DNA of 11,122 bases from Acetobacteraceae bacterium. Its GTDB lineage: Bacteria; Pseudomonadota; Alphaproteobacteria; Acetobacterales; Acetobacteraceae. The stretch lies in assembly GCA_030039695.1 (NCBI GenBank), contig JASHVB010000064.1, positions 1 through 11,122 of the forward strand, given 5' to 3'. Shown here one piece after another: positions 7,346-11,122 of this stretch. Numbering within the stretch: position 1 is the first letter of the stretch; every line of letters starts with the position of its first letter. The position numbers were made by a program, and so were the translations under genes. The notes beneath the pieces are model-generated. The model was not told the DNA's origin and did not search any database. It saw only the letters and a list, made by a program, of their open reading frames with translations.

Positions 7346-8125
7346 TTAATTTTCTCTTTGCAGCACCCGCGAAAAGTCCGGCTTCCGCTTTGCCATGAAC
7401 GCGGCAAACGCTTCCTGCGCCTCCGCCGAAGCGAGCCGCTCACTGAATATCCCCATCTCCTCCCTGATCCGGCCGGCCACCGTTGGCTCGCCATGCTTCA
7501 TCAGCCGCTTGGTGAGCCGCACCGCCTCCGGCGGCAGAGCGGCGAGACGGCGCGCGGTCTCACGCGCCGTCTCCATCAACACGCCATCATCGACTACCCG
7601 GTTGACCAGGCCCCACTCCAGAGCCGTGACTGCGTCGAGCGGCTCGCCCAGCAGCAACATAGCGCTCGCCCGCTGATGCCCGAGCAAGCGCGGCACAAGC
7701 AGCGTGCTGGCCGCTTCGGGTATCAGTGCGAGACTCGTGAATGGCATCACGAAGCGCGCCGAGCGCGCGGCAACGATCAGGTCGCAATGCAGCAACAGAG
7801 TCGTGCCGACGCCAACAGCCGCGCCATTCACCGCGGCGATCAGCGGCTTCTGCATCGACGAGATCACGGGCAGGAAACGGCTGCCGCCGCGTGGCGCATT
7901 GGACGCGCCGCGAGCCTGGAAATCCTTGATGTCGTTGCCTGATGTGAACGTATCGCCGGTGCCGGTCAGTAGAGCGACGCGGACCGACGAGTCGGCATCC
8001 GCCTGCTCCAGCGCGGCACTGACCGTATCGTACATTGCGCGTGTGAGGGCGTTCTTCTTCTCTGGGCGGTTCAGGCGGATTTCCAGTACGCCGTCCGTGC
8101 TGGTTAGCGCGACATGTTCAGTCAT
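7346..8125 (-). CDS. Crotonase-fold enoyl-CoA hydratase/isomerase family protein with isomerase-like active site
   Basis: 259-residue crotonase, full family length. CoA/oxyanion-hole motifs are TSGNDIKDF (61-69) and NGAAVGVGTTLLLHCDL (100-116). Aligned to rat mitochondrial hydratase, the two catalytic glutamates are missing: the E144 position is T109 and the E164 position is F129. Instead E137 in LIPEAAST occupies the place of the single acid used by delta3,delta2-enoyl-CoA isomerases such as ECI2. Double-bond isomerisation is therefore more likely than hydration; this is inference from motif alignment. The start ATG at 8125 lies 6 nt after the murA stop, and the AGGA before it overlaps that stop codon, so the gene is probably co-transcribed with murA although the pathways are unrelated. 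Together with the nearby broken acyl-CoA dehydrogenase it hints at a former acyl-CoA catabolic neighbourhood. Confidence 0.87.
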   Translation of the reverse strand: MTEHVALTSTDGVLEIRLNRPEKKNALTRAMYDTVSAALEQADADSSVRVALLTGTGDTFTSGNDIKDFQARGASNAPRGGSRFLPVISSMQKPLIAAVNGAAVGVGTTLLLHCDLIVAARSARFVMPFTSLALIPEAASTLLVPRLLGHQRASAMLLLGEPLDAVTALEWGLVNRVVDDGVLMETARETARRLAALPPEAVRLTKRLMKHGEPTVAGRIREEMGIFSERLASAEAQEAFAAFMAKRKPDFSRVLQREN

Positions 8126-8131
8126 GGTGTC

Positions 8132-9400
8132 CTACCCTTCGATCCGCTCAACCGCCGCCCCGACGCCCGCCAGCTTCCGCTCCACCGCCTCGTACCCGCG
8201 ATCGAGGTGGTAGACGCGATTGACGATCGTCTCGCCCTTTGCCGCCAGACCCGCGACGATCAGCGACACCGACGCGCGAAGATCCGTCGCCATGACTGGT
8301 GCGCCGGACAGCGAGGGCACACCGCGCACGATCGCACTCGCCCCGTGGACATTGATGCGCGCGCCCATGCGGTTCAGTTCTGGCACGTGCATGAAACGGT
8401 TCTCGAAGATTGTTTCGGTAACCATCGCTGCGCCCTCTGCCACCGCCATCAGCGCCATGAACTGCGCCTGCATGTCAGTCGGGAACCCCGGATACGGTTC
8501 GGTCATCGCGTCGGCGCCGTTGAGGCCGTTGAGCCGGCGCACGGAGAGGCCTCCCGCAGCTTCAGCGATCTCCACCCCCGCCTCGTGCAGGGCGCGCACC
8601 GTCGCCCCCAGATGCTCGATCCGCGCGCCGCGCAGCAAGACCTGACCGCCACAGATCGCCGCGGCGCACGCGTACGTTCCTGTCTCGATGCGGTCAGGAA
8701 TCACCGCATGTTCCGCACCCCCCAGGTGCTCCACCCCGTCGATCGTCAGCTTGTCGCTGCCAACGCCCTCGATGCGCGCGCCCATCTTCACCAGGCATTC
8801 GGCAAGGTCGCCGATCTCCGGCTCGCGCGCCGCATTGACCAGCGTGGTTCGGCCTTCGGCCAGCGTCGCCGCCATCAGCAAATTCTCGGTGGCGCCGACG
8901 GAGACGAACGGAAACACAATGGTGGCGCCATGCAACCGCCCGTGCACCCGCGCGTCGATATAGCCTCCGTCGAGCACAACGCGTGCGCCCATTTGCTCCA
9001 GGCCCTTCAAGTGCAGGTCGATCGGCCGCGCACCGATGCTGCAGCCACCAGGCAGCGAGACGCGCGCCTCGCCGACACGCGCGACCAGCGGGCCGAGCAC
9101 CAGGAACGACGCGCGCATTTTGCGCACGATGTCGTACGGCGCCTCGGTGTTGCTGATCGAACCTCCGAGCGACAGCGTGCGGCCATCGTTGCCGACCCGC
9201 GCCACCGCGATGCCGTGCTGTGCCAGCAGCATCGACATGGTCGTGATGTCGTCCAGCTTTGGTACATTTGTCAGCACCACGCGGCGGTCGGTCAGCAGGC
9301 CGGCCGCCATCAGCGGCAGCGTGGCGTTCTTCGAGCCGCTGATCTGGATTTCGCCGGAGAGCGGCCTGCCGCCGCGTATACGGATGCGATCGAGCGCCAT
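8132..9400 (-). CDS. murA: UDP-N-acetylglucosamine 1-carboxyvinyltransferase MurA
   Basis: First committed step of peptidoglycan synthesis: transfers enolpyruvate from PEP to UDP-GlcNAc in the cytoplasm. The 422 residues match normal MurA length and show both inside-out alpha/beta domains. Key residues are SGSKNA with K24, the active-site cysteine in [19 protein letters not shown] (C120, the fosfomycin-reactive position, so no Asp-type natural resistance), [30 protein letters not shown] (D309) and TDLRASVSL. The open frame extends upstream to 9631, but only residues from the ATG at 9400 match the family, and GGAG lies 6 nt before it. The extension overlaps a REP-like repeat and the dcd end. 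The crotonase gene follows after 6 nt. Confidence 0.97.
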   Translation of the reverse strand: MALDRIRIRGGRPLSGEIQISGSKNATLPLMAAGLLTDRRVVLTNVPKLDDITTMSMLLAQHGIAVARVGNDGRTLSLGGSISNTEAPYDIVRKMRASFLVLGPLVARVGEARVSLPGGCSIGARPIDLHLKGLEQMGARVVLDGGYIDARVHGRLHGATIVFPFVSVGATENLLMAATLAEGRTTLVNAAREPEIGDLAECLVKMGARIEGVGSDKLTIDGVEHLGGAEHAVIPDRIETGTYACAAAICGGQVLLRGARIEHLGATVRALHEAGVEIAEAAGGLSVRRLNGLNGADAMTEPYPGFPTDMQAQFMALMAVAEGAAMVTETIFENRFMHVPELNRMGARINVHGASAIVRGVPSLSGAPVMATDLRASVSLIVAGLAAKGETIVNRVYHLDRGYEAVERKLAGVGAAVERIEG

Positions 9401-9438
9401 CAGAGTCTCCGGATTGCAACGTGAGTTCGTGATCCTTC

Positions 9439-9547
9439 GTGGCTGGCCTCGTTCCGGCCATCCACGCCTGTCGGGGCGACTCGCGTCCAACGTCGCAAGG
9501 CGTCGCTTACGCCAAAAACACGAATGGCCGGAACACGGCCGGCCACG
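9439..9547 (+). repeat. Pair of inverted REP-like palindromic repeats between dcd and murA
   Basis: Arm 1 (9439-9466, core GGCTGGCCTCGTTCCGGCCA) and arm 2 (9521-9547, core ATGGCCGGAACACGGCCGGC) are near-perfect reverse complements of each other, and each is itself partly palindromic. Translation of arm 1 gives [10 protein letters not shown], and the other direction gives MAGTRPAT; both are common false peptides from dispersed alphaproteobacterial repeats. The pair with its 54-nt spacer forms a BIME-like unit in a 160-nt intergenic gap. It may act on transcript stability or be a RAYT-mobilised element; no transposase is in the window. Confidence 0.75.
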
Positions 9548-9560
9548 TTCGGTGCGGTCA

Positions 9561-10115
9561 TCACAGCCTCGGCAGCGCCACGCCGCGCTGGCGCATGTAT
9601 TTGCCGGCTTTGTCGGCGTAGCTCGTCTCACAGGTCTCGTTCCCTTGCAGGAACAGGAACTGGCAGATGCCTTCGTGCGCGTGGATTTTGGCAGGCAACG
9701 GCGTCGTGTTGGAGATTTCGATCGTCACCTGGCCTTCCCATTCCGGTTCCAGTGGTGTCACGTTCACGATGATGCCGCAGCGCGCATAGGTCGACTTGCC
9801 GAGGCAGATCACCAGTATGTCCCTTGGTATTCGGAAATACTCGACTGTGTGCCCCAGCGCGAAACTGTTCGGCGGGATGATGCACGTGTCCGTCTTGCGA
9901 TCGACGAAGCTGGAAGCGGCGAAATCCTTCGGGTCAAGTACGGCCGAATCGATGTTGGTGAAGATCTTGAACTCGTCGGCGATGCGCGCGTCGTAGCCGT
10001 AGCTGGACAGGCCATAGCTGATGACGCCCTCGCGCTTCTGCGCCTCAACGAACGGCGTGATCATGCCGTGGTCCTGAGCCATACGGCGGATCCAACGGTC
10101 GGACATCACGGCCAT
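9561..10115 (-). CDS. dcd: dCTP deaminase
   Basis: Converts dCTP to dUTP in pyrimidine deoxynucleotide synthesis; a cytosolic homotrimer of the dUTPase fold. The 184-residue protein has the family blocks [10 protein letters not shown] (36-45), DPKDF (61-65), [18 protein letters not shown] (80-97), [10 protein letters not shown] (106-115) and [20 protein letters not shown] (120-139), in which E133 corresponds to the catalytic Glu of E. coli Dcd. The start ATG at 10115 has GGAG 8 nt upstream; an in-frame ATG at 10106 is also possible but is further from the RBS. It lies upstream of murA on the same strand, separated by 160 nt holding a REP-like repeat, so it may be a separate message. Confidence 0.96.
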   Translation of the reverse strand: MAVMSDRWIRRMAQDHGMITPFVEAQKREGVISYGLSSYGYDARIADEFKIFTNIDSAVLDPKDFAASSFVDRKTDTCIIPPNSFALGHTVEYFRIPRDILVICLGKSTYARCGIIVNVTPLEPEWEGQVTIEISNTTPLPAKIHAHEGICQFLFLQGNETCETSYADKAGKYMRQRGVALPRL

Positions 10116-10208
10116 GCAGGCGACTCCGGCGGCGGTTCAAACCTGATCGTCTAGCGCAGCCAGCCAATGCACCGCAAACATGTGCCAAGCCTGCACCAGC
10201 GATTGGCA

Positions 10209-10376
10209 TCAGCCTTGCGGTGCTTTCTGTCCCTCCGTCGTGCCCCGTGCCCGCGCCTGCTCCTTTCGCTTTCGCAAGTTTTCCCGCAATGCCGCTGCCT
10301 CGCGTGCGATACGCTCGGCCTTCGCTGGCGGCTTGACTCGGGGGGCAGGCGTATCGCCGGACGATCGCTCGGTCAT
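10209..10376 (-). CDS. Small basic hypothetical protein, 55 residues
   Basis: The frame starts at ATG 10376 and ends at TGA 10209. The product begins MTERSSGDTPAPRVKPPAKA and continues with an Ala/Arg/Lys/Glu-rich helix (REAAALRENLRKRKEQARAR, residues 25-44). The amphipathic heptad-like pattern ending in LRxRKxQARAR looks like small uncharacterised alphaproteobacterial proteins. A frame with this composition and no Cys or Trp is unlikely to be a shadow, as nothing real is coded opposite. No strong RBS is seen before the ATG. It lies 93 nt upstream of dcd on the same strand. Function is unknown; nucleic-acid or ribosome binding is a guess from the charge only. Confidence 0.6.
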   Translation of the reverse strand: MTERSSGDTPAPRVKPPAKAERIAREAAALRENLRKRKEQARARGTTEGQKAPQG

Positions 10377-10420
10377 GGCACCAGCATCGCGGCAACGAGA
10401 TGCTGGTCAACCCCTGCGCC

Positions 10421-10450
10421 TTGCGCCCGGATGAACGCGGGCGCTATATG
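10421..10450 (+). promoter_or_regulatory. Probable sigma70 promoter of tRNA-Thr
   Basis: TTGCGC at 10421-10426 and TATATG at 10445-10450 (18-nt spacer; CTATAT one base earlier gives 17) resemble -35 and -10 boxes. They lie 23 nt before the mature tRNA 5' end, a usual leader length. Confidence 0.5.
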
Positions 10451-10473
10451 CCGCCCCCTCGCCCACCTCCGGC

Positions 10474-10548
10474 GCTGCTGTAGCTCAGTGGTAGAGCACC
10501 CCCTTGGTAAGGGGGAGGTCGACAGTTCAATCCTGTCCAGCAGCACCA
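10474..10548 (+). tRNA. tRNA-Thr (anticodon GGT)
   Basis: A complete cloverleaf can be folded by eye. The acceptor stem is GCTGCTG (10474-10480) with CAGCAGC (10538-10544). The D arm follows with GCTC...GAGC around AGTGGTA. The anticodon stem is CCCCC/GGGGG with loop TTGGTAA, giving anticodon GGT, which reads ACC/ACU threonine codons. The T arm is GACAG, loop TTCAATC, CTGTC. Discriminator A10545 is followed by a genome-encoded CCA at 10546-10548. The T-rich stretch after it (10552-10569) may help termination but has no clear hairpin. Confidence 0.96.
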
Positions 10549-10589
10549 CGTTGATTTTGTTGGGTTTTCTGGCCTTCCGTCGCGCTCAC

Positions 10590-10606
10590 AAAAAGCGGGC
10601 TTCCCG
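10590..10606 (-). terminator. Weak possible Rho-independent terminator after the secreted-protein gene
   Basis: On the minus strand a short stem CGGG-AAG-CCCG is followed by C and then TTTTT (10594-10590), 17 nt past the stop codon of the small secreted protein gene. The stem is only 4 bp, so the call is tentative. Confidence 0.35.
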
Positions 10607-10623
10607 GAAGTAAAGTCCGAGGC

Positions 10624-10995
10624 CTAGTGAGGATGCGCCGCGACGAAAGCGGATCCGGCCGTCGCAACCAAATCGAGTGGGTGGGCGGCGCAGTAATTGT
10701 CGATCCGCGCCCAGACGCCCTGCGTATCCACGCCATTGAGTGGGTCGAGATTCAGGCTGAATTCTCCGGCTCCCGCCATAAATCCGAGGATCCACTGTTC
10801 GTACTGCATTGCCACCGCAGGATCGGGGGCACGACGTTCAGCAGTCCACGTACCGCAGGAGTGGAGTGCCCGCCCGATCATATGGACCGGCCTCGCTGCC
10901 GCCGCTGGCGACACTGTCGCGGCGCTGAGAAGCAGCGTGGCGAGGGTGAGCCTTGTGCGGCTACTCCGCGCCGGCATCGCCCCGAATGCGGTCAT
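10624..10995 (-). CDS. Small secreted two-cysteine protein of unknown function (Rap1a/Tai-immunity-like pattern)
   Basis: 123 residues from the ATG at 10995, chosen because it overlaps the stop of the upstream gene as TGATG; the in-frame ATG at 10977 is an alternative. A signal peptide is clear: basic n-region, then LTLATLLLSAATVSPAAAA, with cleavage near residue 34. The mature domain of about 90 residues has HSCGTWTAER (C47), EQWILGFMAGAG (66-77), DTQGVWARIDNYCAAHPLD (C102) and a C-terminal AFVAAHPH. The two cysteines probably form a disulfide. The W-x-x-G-x-x-x-G ... YC-x-x-x-P layout resembles periplasmic proteins of the Rap1a/Tai immunity and related hypothetical families, but no effector or T6SS gene is nearby, so an immunity role is not claimed. 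It is translationally coupled to the membrane gene upstream. Confidence 0.75.
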   Translation of the reverse strand: MTAFGAMPARSSRTRLTLATLLLSAATVSPAAAARPVHMIGRALHSCGTWTAERRAPDPAVAMQYEQWILGFMAGAGEFSLNLDPLNGVDTQGVWARIDNYCAAHPLDLVATAGSAFVAAHPH

Positions 10996-11122
10996 CACGC
11001 GTCGCCGGCTGGATTTCGCTGATCTGGTAGCGACATGCGCGGCCCACGGCCACGAACCAGCCAGAACATCATGCCCATAAAGAGCCACGGAATCAGGGCA
11101 AGGAAGGCCCAGATCCCGAAGA
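10995..11122 (-). CDS. C-terminal end of a membrane protein (partial, runs off the window)
   Basis: The last 41 residues before the TGA at 10995-10997 are open to the window edge. They form one hydrophobic helix (GIWAFLALIPWLFMGMMFWL), then a basic cytoplasmic-type stretch VRGRGPRM and a short polar tail ending AGDA. The positive-inside rule places the C-terminus in the cytoplasm. The stop codon shares a base with the ATG of the downstream secreted-protein gene. Too little is present to name a family. Confidence 0.6.
   Translation of the reverse strand, partial: FGIWAFLALIPWLFMGMMFWLVRGRGPRMSLPDQRNPAGDA

Noticed and set aside
8114..9424. 436-residue plus-strand ORF opposite murA
   Set aside because: His/Arg-rich shadow of murA with no recognisable domain; it arises from GC-rich codon bias.
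9439..9621. Plus-strand ORF beginning [13 protein letters not shown]
   Set aside because: This is the well-known false peptide encoded by dispersed alphaproteobacterial repeats, not a gene.
9401..9631. N-terminal 77-residue extension of MurA from a start at 9631
   Set aside because: The extension has no MurA similarity, overlaps the REP-like repeat and the dcd 3' end, and a proper RBS precedes the ATG at 9400.
10172..10188. Sigma54-like box on the minus strand (TTGGCAC...TTTGC) upstream of dcd
   Set aside because: The distance between GG and GC is 9 nt rather than the required 10, and nitrogen-type control of dcd is not expected.
10045..10410. 121-residue minus-strand ORF overlapping the dcd start
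   Set aside because: It overlaps dcd in another frame and lacks domain features; the 55-residue frame in the same region has a more protein-like composition.
1..11122. CRISPR array, toxin-antitoxin or defence island
   Set aside because: No regularly spaced repeats, no recognisable toxin, antitoxin or defence domains were found; the tnpB relic is the only RNA-guided component.

Overview
The window looks like chromosome of a high-GC alphaproteobacterium, most likely from the Rhodospirillales/Acetobacteraceae area. This rests on overall GC and codon use, the TrxB-like ferredoxin/flavodoxin-NADP reductase type, the alphaproteobacterial OpgC-type acyltransferase, and the inverted REP-like repeat between dcd and murA, whose translation gives the familiar spurious peptide beginning MAGLVPAIH. 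The taxonomic placement is inference; no marker gene settles it.

Layout. 1-873 (+): the 3' part of an IS200/IS605-group tnpB, broken by an in-frame TGA at 56-58, with the probable right end of the element next to the following gene. 870-3875 (-): a tight three-gene unit transcribed as OpgC-like membrane acyltransferase, then a secreted SGNH-fold protein that lacks the catalytic residues, then a WecA/WbpL-type polyprenyl-phosphate sugar-1-phosphate transferase. Together these suggest synthesis and acyl decoration of a surface or periplasmic glycan. 3876-4376: about 500 nt with no convincing gene. 4377-4934 (+): a cysteine-dioxygenase-like cupin with a strong RBS. 4999-6064 (-): an acyl-CoA dehydrogenase pseudogene with several frameshifts, a stop and an internal deletion. 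6161-7177 (+): intact ferredoxin/flavodoxin-NADP+ reductase. 7346-10376 (-): a crotonase with an isomerase-like active site directly after murA, preceded by dcd and by a 55-residue basic protein too short for standard ORF length cut-offs. 10474-10548 (+): tRNA-Thr(GGT) with its own promoter. 10624-11122 (-): a small secreted two-cysteine protein coupled by a TGATG overlap to a membrane protein that runs off the window.

Housekeeping content (murA, dcd, tRNA-Thr, FNR) is intact, while the mobile-element gene and the acyl-CoA dehydrogenase are decaying. I do not see a clear new defence or mobile system. The most distinctive items are the OpgC / degenerate-SGNH / sugar-phosphate transferase unit and the tnpB with a non-canonical RuvC-II position whose right end appears to supply the stop codon of the neighbouring glycosyltransferase gene.
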